Assembly: GCA_024226255.1 (NCBI GenBank)
Contig: JAAELU010000748.1
Location: forward strand, 1 to 53,019
DNA length: 53,019 nucleotides
Origin: a bacterium
GTDB lineage: Bacteria; Actinomycetota; Acidimicrobiia; Spongiisociales; UBA5794
Direction: 5' to 3'
The translations under genes and the position numbers were made by a program. This document shows, in pieces, positions 45,189 to 53,019 of the stretch. How positions within the stretch are numbered: position 1 is the first letter of the stretch; each line of letters opens with the position of its first letter. Below the pieces are notes generated by a model. The model was not told the DNA's origin. It did not search any database and saw only the letters and a list, made by a program, of their open reading frames with translations.

Positions 45189-46322
45189 ATGAAACGTTTA
45201 CTGATCGTAATGGCTGCCCTCGCCCTGGTGGCAACGGCATGCGGAGGTGGGAGTGACTCCCAGGCTTCGGCCGATGATTGCACGCTTGGCCAGACCGACG
45301 GCGATCTCAATCTGTACAACTGGACCGAGTACATCCCGACCGGGTCATTGGCCGAGGAGGCCGAGGTGACCGACCTCATCGCCGCCTTCGAGGACGAGTT
45401 CGGCGTGAATGTGGTGCTTACCGAGTACGACTCCAACGAGACGATGCTCGCCCAGATTGACGCCGGTGTGGCCTACGACGTCGTCGTGCCATCGGACTAC
45501 ATGGTGTCGATCATGCGGTCGGATGACCTGCTCGTGAAGCTCAATCCGGACACAGTCCCCAACATGGCAAACATCGCCGACGAATTCACCGCTCTGCCGT
45601 ATGACCCGGGGAACCTGTACTCCGCTCCGTACCAATGGGGCACCACCGGAATCGGCTACAAGTACGGCGAAATCGATGATGAGAACGGCGTCTCGTGGGG
45701 CGTGATCTTCGACCCGGCGATGAATGCCGACAATACGGGCTTCATCTCATTGCTCGACGACGAGCGTGAAACGATGGGGGCAGCCCTCATCTACCTGGGC
45801 TACTCCCTCAACACGACGAGTGAAGCTGAGGTCGACGAAGCGGCGGCTCTGATTAAGGCGACCAAGGACCGGATTGCGGCCTTCTCGTCAGCCGGGTACT
45901 GGGATCTGCTGACCAGCGGCGAGACGATGGTCTCGCAGGGATGGAATGGCGACTTCCTGGCGGCCTACGACGAGGCGTCGACCGACGAATACGACGCCTA
46001 CGAGGACTTCGGCTACGCCATCCCGACGGAGGGCGCCGCGGCCTGGGTCGACACGATTGCCGTTCCGGCAACGGTGGAACATCCGTGCACCGCACAGACG
46101 TTCATCAACTTCATCCTCGACGCTAAAAACGGCGCGACGCTGACCAACTACAACTACTACGCCAGCCCCAACGCGGCGGCGGAGGAGTTCATTTGGGAAG
46201 ACATTCTCGAATGGGAAGCCATCTATCCGCCGGATGATGTGGTGCAGAGGCTCGAATTCTTCGAGGATCTCGGCGACTTCGGCACCTATTACGCAGATGC
46301 GTATTCAGCTGCCAAGAGCTGA
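45189..46322 (+). CDS. potD: Polyamine-binding lipoprotein of the ABC transporter
   Basis: 377 aa. Signal peptide with lipobox LVATAC (Cys18), so it is anchored outside the membrane. The mature part shows LNLYNWTEYIPTG (about 39-51) and VVPSDYMVSIM, hallmarks of PotD/PotF binding proteins. Many acidic residues. AGGAGG lies just before ATG. Last gene of the pot operon, followed by a strong hairpin. The ligand (putrescine, spermidine or another amine) cannot be read from sequence. Confidence 0.92.
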   Translation: MKRLLIVMAALALVATACGGGSDSQASADDCTLGQTDGDLNLYNWTEYIPTGSLAEEAEVTDLIAAFEDEFGVNVVLTEYDSNETMLAQIDAGVAYDVVVPSDYMVSIMRSDDLLVKLNPDTVPNMANIADEFTALPYDPGNLYSAPYQWGTTGIGYKYGEIDDENGVSWGVIFDPAMNADNTGFISLLDDERETMGAALIYLGYSLNTTSEAEVDEAAALIKATKDRIAAFSSAGYWDLLTSGETMVSQGWNGDFLAAYDEASTDEYDAYEDFGYAIPTEGAAAWVDTIAVPATVEHPCTAQTFINFILDAKNGATLTNYNYYASPNAAAEEFIWEDILEWEAIYPPDDVVQRLEFFEDLGDFGTYYADAYSAAKS

Positions 46323-46343
46323 ACGCACCCTGAGGCTCGAAGA

Positions 46344-46372
46344 AGAGGGCCGGTCCCCTGGACCGGCCCTCT
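46344..46372 (+). terminator. Hairpin terminator after potD
   Basis: AGAGGGCCGGTC-CCCTG-GACCGGCCCTCT: a perfect 12-bp GC-rich stem with a 5-nt loop, 21 bp after the potD stop. No T-tract follows. Confidence 0.75.
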
Positions 46373-46427
46373 GGGAGCCTGGTTGTGCTGTCCGTTTAGG
46401 AGTTGACTGCTAGCCACCGGAGGCCAT

Positions 46428-48440
46428 ATGCCACGCGACCCCCGCTTCGACGTACTGTTTGAGCCCGTCCAGATAGGTCCGGTCACTGCGCCGAACCGCT
46501 TCTATCAGGTGCCCCATTGCACGGGTATGGGGTATCGACGCCCGCAGACCCTCGCAGGCTTGCGTGGGGTAAAAGCTGAGGGCGGCTGGGGCACTGTGTG
46601 CACTGAATACTGTTCGATCCATCCTTCGTCAGATGACGAGCCGTTCCCATCTGCTTCGTTGTGGGACGACGAGGATATTCGAGCCCTTGCCCTCACCGTT
46701 GACAGCATTCACGCCCACGGCGCCATTGCCGGTGTCGAGCTGTGGCACGGCGGCGCCGCAAGCGCCAACCACTATTCGCGGGAGGCGCCGCTCGGCGTGT
46801 CCTCGAGGCCGGCCGGCGTCTACGACCCGGTACAGACCAGGGCGATGGACAAGTTCGACATCAAGCAGCTGAAGAATTGGCACCTCGAAGCCGCTAAGCG
46901 GGCCCAACGAGCTGGATTCGACATCGTCTATGTCTATGCCGCCCATTGGTATCTGCTGCGCCAGTTCCTGTTGCCATCAAACCGGCGCAGCGACGAATAC
47001 GGCGGATCGCTGGAGAATCGAGCCCGTTTGCTCAAAGAGCTGATTATCGAGACCAAAGAGGCCGTGGGCGATACGTGCGCCGTCGCCGTCCGCTTCTCCG
47101 CCAGCACCGGGGGAGAGGACGACAACCAGGACACCGCCGAACCCCGGGCGATGATCGAGATGCTGGGCCATCTTCCGGACCTCTGGGACATAACGGTTCA
47201 CGACTACAGCTACGAGATGGGGACTTCTCGCTTCGTCAAAGAGGCCGGGCTCGAAGCAACGATGTCGTGGGTCAAGAGCGTCACCGATAAGCCGGTCGTC
47301 AGCGTTGGGCGGCTCACTTCGCCCGAGACGATGCTTCGTCTGGTTCGCCAGGGCGTTGTCGACCTCGTGGGTGCGGCCCGTCCGTCGATCGCCGATCCGT
47401 TCATCCCGCAGAAGATCGCCGAGGGTCGCGAAGACGAGATCCGAGAGTGCATCGGATGCAACATCTGTTACAGCGGGGATCAGACGGGTACCCCGATCCG
47501 CTGCACGCAGAACCCGACGATGGGCGAGGAGTGGCGCAGAGGTTGGCATCCGGAGCGGATTCCCGCCAAGGCCTCAGATTCGTCGGTTCTCGTCGTAGGC
47601 GGTGGGCCAGCGGGGCTCGAAGCCGCCGTCGCCCTGGGCAAGCGGGGTTACCAAGTCACCCTCGCCGAGGCTCGCACCGAACTCGGCGGCCGTGTTAGTC
47701 GCGAATCTTCACTCCCCGGGCTCGCCGAGTGGGCCCGCGTCAGAGACTATCGACTCGTTCAGCTGTCCAAGCTTCCCAACGTCGAGTTCTTTCTCGATAG
47801 CGTGGTTGATGAGGCACAAATCCTCGAGTTCGGCGCAGATTATGTGGCTTTGGCAACGGGATCGAAGTGGCGTCATGACGGAATGGGCCGCTGGCTCGAG
47901 GACCCAGTCCCCGGCTGGGAGGGCCCCACTGTCCTTACCCCCGACGACATCATGGCCGGCGAGATGCCGACCGGTCCCGTTGTGGTCTACGACGATGACC
48001 ACTACTACATGGGTGGTGTCATCGCCGAGAAGCTGCAGCGTGCCGGGTGCGAAGTGACCCTGGTGACGCCGGCCAACGAGGTCTCGACGTGGACAACACA
48101 CACCGATGAGCAGTACCGAATCCAGCAGCGACTACTAGAGCTCGACATCGCGCTCGAGACGGGTATCACGTTGGCCGCAGTGAATGATGACGCCGCAGTC
48201 TTGGAGTGTGTCTACACCGGGCGTACCCGCGAGGTTGCGGCAGCCGCGGTCGTGATGACGACTTCCCGGCTTCCCCAGGACGAGCTGTATCACGCCCTCG
48301 TCGACCGGATAGCCATTGAGCGGATCGGCGACTGCGATTCGCCCGCCACGATCGCCAGAGCCGTCTACGCCGGACACCGCTACGCCCGCGAGATGGACGG
48401 CACGCAGCCGAGGGAGCTTGTGTTCCTCCGCGAGAGATAG
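46428..48440 (+). CDS. Trimethylamine/histamine-dehydrogenase-family iron-sulphur flavoprotein
   Basis: 670 aa from ATG 46428 (CGGAGG upstream). The N-terminal Old-Yellow-type FMN barrel has NRFYQVPHC, whose Cys31 matches the Cys of TMADH that binds 6-S-cysteinyl-FMN, and YAAHWY with the active-site His173. The 4Fe-4S site is Cys341, 344, 347 and 359 (CIGCNIC...C). The C-terminal nucleotide-binding domains start at VLVVGGGPAGLEAA. Length and order match TMADH (729 aa), although the C-terminus is shorter. Of the TMADH substrate bowl Tyr60, Trp264 and Trp355, only the Tyr is kept (Tyr61); the Trp355 position is Asp351 and the Trp264 loop is shortened and changed. The substrate is therefore probably not trimethylamine. 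It would pass electrons to ETF; no ETF gene is in the window. Confidence 0.88.
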   Translation: MPRDPRFDVLFEPVQIGPVTAPNRFYQVPHCTGMGYRRPQTLAGLRGVKAEGGWGTVCTEYCSIHPSSDDEPFPSASLWDDEDIRALALTVDSIHAHGAIAGVELWHGGAASANHYSREAPLGVSSRPAGVYDPVQTRAMDKFDIKQLKNWHLEAAKRAQRAGFDIVYVYAAHWYLLRQFLLPSNRRSDEYGGSLENRARLLKELIIETKEAVGDTCAVAVRFSASTGGEDDNQDTAEPRAMIEMLGHLPDLWDITVHDYSYEMGTSRFVKEAGLEATMSWVKSVTDKPVVSVGRLTSPETMLRLVRQGVVDLVGAARPSIADPFIPQKIAEGREDEIRECIGCNICYSGDQTGTPIRCTQNPTMGEEWRRGWHPERIPAKASDSSVLVVGGGPAGLEAAVALGKRGYQVTLAEARTELGGRVSRESSLPGLAEWARVRDYRLVQLSKLPNVEFFLDSVVDEAQILEFGADYVALATGSKWRHDGMGRWLEDPVPGWEGPTVLTPDDIMAGEMPTGPVVVYDDDHYYMGGVIAEKLQRAGCEVTLVTPANEVSTWTTHTDEQYRIQQRLLELDIALETGITLAAVNDDAAVLECVYTGRTREVAAAAVVMTTSRLPQDELYHALVDRIAIERIGDCDSPATIARAVYAGHRYAREMDGTQPRELVFLRER

Positions 48441-48455
48441 GCCGCCAGCAGACTC

Positions 48456-49835
48456 CTAGCGCAGCAAACGCCACATCCACTGCGCCAGCCTGGACTCGCG
48501 GCCGGACCGCGACTCCGACCGGTCGGCGGCTCCCATCACGCGAAGGGCTCCGTTGATTTCGAGCCAGCGAATCGGTTCCGGCTCCCATCGTCGCGATTGG
48601 TGGCCGACCCACGGAAGATCTATCCGATTCGACTCGGTGCCGGTGATCAAGTCGGCAAGCGTGCGACCAGCGAGGTTCGATGCTGCGACCCCCTCGCCCA
48701 CGTAGCCGCCGGCCCAGGCGAGCCCAGTCGCTCGGTTGAGGCCGACTGAAGGGAACCAATCGCGAGGTACGCCGAGAACCCCGCCCCACCGGTGGGTGAT
48801 CTTGGTCCCTTCGAGGACGGGCAGCAGGTCGACCAGCGTCTCGAAGATGCGGTCGTGGATGCGTGACCGGTGCTCGATCGAAGCGTCGATTCGGGATGCG
48901 AAGCCGTAAGGGGCGCCCCTGCCGCCAAATGCAATTCGACCGTCGGCCGTTCTCTGGCCGTAGATGACCATGTGCCGTTCGTCGGCGAAGGTCTGACGGT
49001 CCGCCAGCCCAATCTCATTCCACACCGATTCGGGCAGCGGCTCCGTGGCCACCATCAGTGAGTAGAGCGGCGCCAGGGTCCGGGCATGTCCGGCGAGGGA
49101 GCCGGTGTAGCCCTCGAGGGCGCGCACGATGATCTCGGCGCGGACGATGCCTCGGTCGGTGACAACCCTTCCCGGCTCGATGCTGGTGACGGCAGTCTGC
49201 TCGACAATCGTGCCGCCGGATCGTTCCACCGAGTCGGCAAGACCGCGAACCAGTCGTGCGGGGTCGAGTGCCGCGCTGTGAGCAAAGAACATCCCACCAA
49301 CGGTGTCGGTTCCTCTTATGTGTCGGCGGGCCTCAGCGGCATCGACGATTCGAAGGTCGTCATCTGAGAGTCCGAAGGCCTGATGCTGGTGGTCGACCTC
49401 GCCGCGTTGGCGCGCCAGGTGAGCCGGACCACGGGCGAGTCGAATTGTGCCGCCTTTGGCGAAGTGGCAGTCGATACTCTCACGTTGCGCGACATTGCCC
49501 ACCTCGTCAACCGTCGCGAACAGCTCGTGCAGGAAACGGCGGGCAGCAGCATTGTCGGTGGCGTCCTCATGTCGATCGGGCCCGGCCGCGATCTCGCCGA
49601 TGCACCAACCACCGTTGCGGCCCGACGCCCCAAAGCCCACGATCTCCTTTTCGATCACGAGAATCCGCAGAGTCGGGTCCAGTTGGAGCAAGTAATAGGC
49701 GGTCCACAGGCCGGTGTAGCCGCCGCCGACAATGGCGACATCGACCGTGGAATCGCCGTCCAGGCTCGGACGGGGGTCGAGTGATCCGGGGAATCCGTCG
49801 AGCCATAGTGATCTGTTTCGGTAGTCGACGGTCAT
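48456..49835 (-). CDS. FAD-dependent amine oxidoreductase (PuuB/DAO-like), first of two
   Basis: 459 aa. FAD-binding VDVAIVGGGYTGLWTAYYLL (about 31-50), ASGRNGGWCIGE (about 70-81), typical of gamma-glutamylputrescine oxidase-like flavoproteins, and a C-terminal GLAWAGGYVGEGVAASNLAGRTLADL flavin-contacting segment. The N-terminal 30 residues (SLWLDGFPG) also fit PuuB relatives. Probably oxidises an amine or N-modified amino acid to aldehyde or imine plus reduced FAD. Third gene of the minus-strand unit, 28 bp after its paralogue, and convergent with the TMADH-like gene (15-bp gap). Confidence 0.85.
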   Translation of the reverse strand: MTVDYRNRSLWLDGFPGSLDPRPSLDGDSTVDVAIVGGGYTGLWTAYYLLQLDPTLRILVIEKEIVGFGASGRNGGWCIGEIAAGPDRHEDATDNAAARRFLHELFATVDEVGNVAQRESIDCHFAKGGTIRLARGPAHLARQRGEVDHQHQAFGLSDDDLRIVDAAEARRHIRGTDTVGGMFFAHSAALDPARLVRGLADSVERSGGTIVEQTAVTSIEPGRVVTDRGIVRAEIIVRALEGYTGSLAGHARTLAPLYSLMVATEPLPESVWNEIGLADRQTFADERHMVIYGQRTADGRIAFGGRGAPYGFASRIDASIEHRSRIHDRIFETLVDLLPVLEGTKITHRWGGVLGVPRDWFPSVGLNRATGLAWAGGYVGEGVAASNLAGRTLADLITGTESNRIDLPWVGHQSRRWEPEPIRWLEINGALRVMGAADRSESRSGRESRLAQWMWRLLR

Positions 49836-49863
49836 GGGATCAACCGCGGGGTGTGGCGGATCC

Positions 49864-51270
49864 TCACGAATCGAACCCCACTCCGAAACGGTCGAGCAGG
49901 CTCAGCCACGGTCCCCGTTTGCCGTCACGACGGTCGGCCCGTTGGATCGCTCTTCTCGTGAGTTGAACCCCCGCCCACCGGACAGGTTCGGGGGGGAAGG
50001 GGAGTGGCTTCTTTCGAACCATCTCGAGCTCGGTGAGCTCGGTGGTTCGCCCTTGAACCAAGTCGAGCGCGACCCTGGCACCGAAGCGACTGGCGCCCAC
50101 CCCCAGTCCTGTGTAACCGGCGACCCAGGCAAGTCGTCCCTGGTGGGAGGTTCCCCACGTCGCGGAGAACTTGGTTGTCGTCGCGATGGGTCCGCCCCAG
50201 CGGTGGCTGAACCCGACCCCTTCAAGCTGGGGGAACGTGGCGAAGAAGTGCTCAGCCAACGCGCTGTGGGTTTCCTCACTTTGGTCGTGCTTTGGGTCGA
50301 GGCCGTTGCCGTAGTGATAGGTAGCGTCATAGCCGCCCCACAGGATGCGGTCGTCCTCGGTCATGCGGTAGTAGTGGAACTGGTTGGAGACATCCCCGAC
50401 ACCCTCTCGACCCTCCCAGCCAATTGCTGTCAACTGCTGGGCATTCAGCGGCTCGGACATCAGAACGTGGTCGTAAACAGGTATGACGTAGCGGCGCTGG
50501 CGCGAAACTGGGTTCGGGTAGGCGTTGGTCGCCATCACCACGCGCTCGGATCGCACCGAGCCCTCTGGGGTGACGACGTTGAGTGCTGTCCCATCACGGC
50601 TGATGCCTGTGGCAGGAGAACGTTCGTAGATTCTGGCGCCGAGTGACTCTGCGGCGGTACGCAGTCCCCAGCACAATCGCGCAGGGTCGACCAACGATGT
50701 GTCATTGCGACGAACCAATCCGCCGAGGTATGTCGGCGAGTTGACTCGGGAGCGTGTTCCCTGAGCATCGAGGAGTTCCATGTCATTGCCGGCGGCACGA
50801 TGGGTTGCGAGGCTCTCGGCCAGCTCGTCGAGGTGCCACGCTTCGGTTGCGACGCCGATCTCGTGGGTCCGTCTGAAATCGGCGCTGATTTGGTGCCGCT
50901 CGATGGTGGCCTCGATCGCGTCGAGATTGGCACGACCCAGACGGAGCAGCGTCTCGGTAGCGGTGGGCCAATGAGCGAGGCCGTTCTCGAGGCCGTGGGT
51001 CAGCGAACTGTCGCAGAAGCCGCCGTTGCGCGAGCTGGCTCCGAAGCCGCACCGATCACTCTCGAGAACGACGACCCGAATCCCAGGTTGGTCCTCGAGG
51101 GCCTGGATCGCGGCCCACAGACCGGTGAAGCCTCCTCCAACCACTGTGAGGTCTGCAGTGTCTGGTCTCCGCAACGTAGGCGCCGGCGCCGGAGCGTCGG
51201 CCCGGTCACTCCAGAACACCGCAGGTTTGGCACCTGCGAGTGCCCGCTGCGCCCAACTGTTAGTGGCCAT
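49864..51270 (-). CDS. FAD-dependent amine oxidoreductase (PuuB/DAO-like), second of two
   Basis: 468 aa from ATG 51270. The track start at 51363 runs into the aldehyde dehydrogenase; GTG 51294, overlapping that gene's stop as GTGA, is the main alternative and would add eight residues. FAD-binding ADLTVVGGGFTGLWAAIQAL, FGASSRNGGFCDSSL and a C-terminal AWVAGYTGLGVGASRFGARVALDL segment. It aligns with the next gene over its whole length but is clearly diverged. Same family as PuuB; the substrate is unknown. Lies between the aldehyde dehydrogenase and the paralogue in one unit. Confidence 0.85.
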   Translation of the reverse strand: MATNSWAQRALAGAKPAVFWSDRADAPAPAPTLRRPDTADLTVVGGGFTGLWAAIQALEDQPGIRVVVLESDRCGFGASSRNGGFCDSSLTHGLENGLAHWPTATETLLRLGRANLDAIEATIERHQISADFRRTHEIGVATEAWHLDELAESLATHRAAGNDMELLDAQGTRSRVNSPTYLGGLVRRNDTSLVDPARLCWGLRTAAESLGARIYERSPATGISRDGTALNVVTPEGSVRSERVVMATNAYPNPVSRQRRYVIPVYDHVLMSEPLNAQQLTAIGWEGREGVGDVSNQFHYYRMTEDDRILWGGYDATYHYGNGLDPKHDQSEETHSALAEHFFATFPQLEGVGFSHRWGGPIATTTKFSATWGTSHQGRLAWVAGYTGLGVGASRFGARVALDLVQGRTTELTELEMVRKKPLPFPPEPVRWAGVQLTRRAIQRADRRDGKRGPWLSLLDRFGVGFDS

Positions 51271-51290
51271 CTGTGGTGGTGGCTGCGGCG

Positions 51291-52730
51291 TCACCGGACA
51301 TTGCCGATATCGATGACAAGGGTCTGTGGGTCGGTGAACTCTTCGATACTCCCGCGACCCCACCCAGTATCGGTGCCGGCGGCCCCACCGAACGGTTGGA
51401 ATGTCTCCCAGAAATCGGTCGAATCATTGATCACAACCGTGCCGGAGCGAACCCGATCGGCATACCAGAACGCTCGTTGCAGGCTCGATGTGAATACAGC
51501 TGCTTGCAGTCCAAGATGGGTGCGGTTTGCCAGAGCAACGGCGTCGGTGTCACTAGCTACCGACAGAATCGGCAGTACGGGACCGAAAGTCTCCTCGGTA
51601 GAGACTGCTGCCGCCTCGGGAACTTGGTCGATGATGGTGAATTCGTAGTAGAGGTCTGTTGGGAATCCTTCGGCTCGATGCCCGCCCGCCACGATGGACG
51701 CCCCGCGGTCGGCCGCATCGGCTAGGTGCCGGTCCATTTTGGCGGCCGTGGGTTCGTTGCAGAGCGGACCCAGATTGGTGGCCTCGTCGAATGGATCGCC
51801 GAGCTTGACCTGCTTGGCGGCTCGTAGGGCCAGCTCGACAAACTCGTCGTGAACCTCGTCAACCACGATGACTCGCTCCGTAGCGCAGCACACCTGTCCG
51901 GCGTTGTAGTGGGCGCCGTACACGGCCAACTCGGCGGCCTTCTCGACATTGGCGTCCGCGGTGACGACTGTGGGCCCGTTGCCGGACATCTCCATTATTG
52001 ACCGCTTAATGCCCATCTGAGAGATGATGCGTCGACCGGTCTCAGATGAACCAGTGAAACCAATGGCGTCGATACCATCGTGCGCGACCAGCTGTTCCCC
52101 GATCTCGGCGCCGCCTGGGATTATCGACACGAGTCCCTTCGGCACACCGGCAGCATCGAAAGCTTCGGCCAACTTGAGCAGGCCCCACGAGGTGAATTCA
52201 GGGGGTTTGACGATGACGGCGTTGCCCGTAGCCAACCCGGGTCCGACGTATTCCAGCGGAATCGTGACTGGAAAGTTCCAGGGGGTGATCGCGGCCCAAA
52301 CGCCGATCGGCCGGTTGAAAGTGAACATCCGTTTATTGCGGTCCGTGGTGGGTATGACCCTGCCTTCGAGTCGCTTGACGTCCTCAGCGGCGTTGATGAA
52401 GTACTGGTTCGCCTCGGCGATGTCGTCGATCGACTCGGCGTGATAGGGCTTCCCCTGTTCGAGCGTCTGGATCCGAGCTATTTCGGCGACACTCTCACTG
52501 ACTGCATCGGCAATCCGGTGCATGAGAGCGGCCCGCTCGAAGGCCGACCAGTGGCGGAATTCGTCCTGAGCCACCCTGGCTGCGGCGACAGCTCGTTCGA
52601 TGTCGGCGGCGGAGGCCAACGGCACATTGGCGATATGTTCGCCCGTGGCGGGACTGACAAGTTCGTGGAAGGTTTCGCCGGTTCCTTCGGTCCACTCGCC
52701 ACCGATGTACAGCTTCAGGTTCTCGGCCAT
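51291..52730 (-). CDS. Aldehyde dehydrogenase, NAD(P)-dependent
   Basis: 479 aa. TPWNFPVTIPLEYVGPGLATGN (about 149-170), GFTGSSETGRRI (about 224-235), Glu247 in MEMSGNGP in place of the usual ELGG context, and nucleophile Cys281 in GQVCCATERV, 34 residues on. It would oxidise the aldehyde released by the two oxidases encoded downstream (minus-strand order: aldehyde dehydrogenase, oxidase, oxidase). GAGGA lies 5 bp before ATG 52730. It differs clearly from the other aldehyde dehydrogenase at 40934, so the two are not a recent duplication. Confidence 0.9.
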   Translation of the reverse strand: MAENLKLYIGGEWTEGTGETFHELVSPATGEHIANVPLASAADIERAVAAARVAQDEFRHWSAFERAALMHRIADAVSESVAEIARIQTLEQGKPYHAESIDDIAEANQYFINAAEDVKRLEGRVIPTTDRNKRMFTFNRPIGVWAAITPWNFPVTIPLEYVGPGLATGNAVIVKPPEFTSWGLLKLAEAFDAAGVPKGLVSIIPGGAEIGEQLVAHDGIDAIGFTGSSETGRRIISQMGIKRSIMEMSGNGPTVVTADANVEKAAELAVYGAHYNAGQVCCATERVIVVDEVHDEFVELALRAAKQVKLGDPFDEATNLGPLCNEPTAAKMDRHLADAADRGASIVAGGHRAEGFPTDLYYEFTIIDQVPEAAAVSTEETFGPVLPILSVASDTDAVALANRTHLGLQAAVFTSSLQRAFWYADRVRSGTVVINDSTDFWETFQPFGGAAGTDTGWGRGSIEEFTDPQTLVIDIGNVR

Positions 52731-52742
52731 GGGTTCCTCACG

Positions 52743-52754
52743 TCTCTCGAGAGA
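52743..52754. promoter_or_regulatory. 12-bp perfect palindrome upstream of the aldehyde dehydrogenase
   Basis: TCTCTCGAGAGA, centred 18 bp upstream of the ATG of the minus-strand aldehyde dehydrogenase. Possible operator for that unit. It shows no resemblance to the promoter modules at 36483 and 40615. Low confidence because a single short palindrome can arise by chance. Confidence 0.25.
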
Positions 52755-52805
52755 ATCTACTACTGGACTCCTTGCCCATCGAGTCCCGCCCCAGCTACTA
52801 GGTTT

Positions 52806-52824
52806 CTCCCCGCGGAGTGGGGAG
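52806..52824. terminator. Short GC hairpin
   Basis: CTCCCC-7 nt-GGGGAG in the intergenic region at the right end. It could end a transcript entering from outside the window, or be part of the repeat region. No T-tract. Confidence 0.3.
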
Positions 52825-52890
52825 TTGCCACGTGTTCAACCGCTCTGAGCGAGATTCCACGCGCTCGTACGGAGGTGGCGCCAAGAACAT

Positions 52891-53019
52891 TCTCCTTCTC
52901 CGTCGAACGACGAAGTCGGGCGACGTTTGGGGGAGGTGGGCTGCCCTGCGGGCAGCTTGGGAGGGGGTTGCGGAGGGACCCAGCAGACCGCAGCAAGCTG
53001 CAGCGGACATCCAACCGCC
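52891..53019 (-). repeat. Dispersed structured repeat, copy 2 (cut by the window edge)
   Basis: The reverse complement aligns with 17411-17542. Shared blocks are GGCGGTTGG, TGCTGGGTCCCTCCGC and CCACCTCCCCCAAACGT. Hairpin 1 is GCTGCCC-TGC-GGGCAGC (52940-52956), at the position of CCCGGCC/GGCCGGG in copy 1. Hairpin 2 has CGTCG/CGACG (52901-52905, 52921-52925) where copy 1 has CGTTGC/GCAACG. The stems therefore differ in sequence but not in pairing. The element continues past the window. Confidence 0.65.

Overview
The window is GC-rich, gene-dense bacterial DNA. It most likely comes from a deep-branching actinobacterium, possibly Acidimicrobiia-like; that placement is inference. Support comes from the gene order tig-clpP-clpX ... 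valS-folC-ndk-mreBCD-mrdA-rodA ... RNase E/G-rplU-rpmA-obgE-proB, an F420-type luciferase-like oxidoreductase, GTG/TTG starts, hairpins without T-tracts, and an L27 that begins MSKTK rather than the usual AHKKG. No rRNA, CRISPR array, phage module or recognisable transposase was found.

Layout. (1) 1-8573: a truncated giant polyketide/fatty-acid synthase (KS-AT-KS-ACP...) and an acyl-CoA dehydrogenase on the minus strand, divergent from a nitronate-monooxygenase/FabK/PfaD-type flavoprotein. Together they look like a specialised lipid locus. (2) 8863-12609: tRNA-Gly, tRNA-Arg and tRNA-His, then trigger factor, ClpP and ClpX. (3) 12967-18260: an accessory block (flotillin, NfeD-like protein, amidohydrolase, all minus strand). 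It is bounded on both sides by long intergenic stretches carrying the same repeat motifs in mirror-image order, and the right stretch runs into a hairpin-rich leader before valS. (4) 18261-34290: core genes for valyl-tRNA synthetase, folate, nucleotide, cell-shape/elongasome, thymidine kinase, RNase E/G, ribosomal proteins L21 and L27, Obg GTPase and glutamate 5-kinase. (5) 34291-52730: an amine uptake and catabolism region. It holds an Lrp/AsnC regulator with MOSC and F420-type genes, a class III aminotransferase, a dimethylglycine/sarcosine dehydrogenase-like flavoprotein, an aldehyde dehydrogenase, a complete spermidine/putrescine-type ABC transporter (potABCD), a trimethylamine/histamine-dehydrogenase-family enzyme, two PuuB-like FAD amine oxidases and a second aldehyde dehydrogenase. 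(6) 52731-53019: a repeat copy running off the right edge.

How the parts may work together. In region 5 the ABC transporter would import a polyamine or methylated amine, the flavoenzymes would oxidise or demethylate it, and the aldehyde dehydrogenases and aminotransferase would pass the carbon and nitrogen to central metabolism. Two transcription units there are preceded by the same duplicated promoter module with identical internal spacing, which points to joint control, plausibly by the AsnC-type regulator encoded next to the first copy.

Most notable observations: the mirror-image repeat arrays around the flotillin block; an intergenic repeat whose two hairpins are kept by compensatory changes; the duplicated amine promoter; an AsnC gene with no ATG/GTG/TTG start; a TMADH-family enzyme with a rebuilt substrate pocket; and a Thr where the PKS acyl-carrier domain should have its phosphopantetheine Ser.
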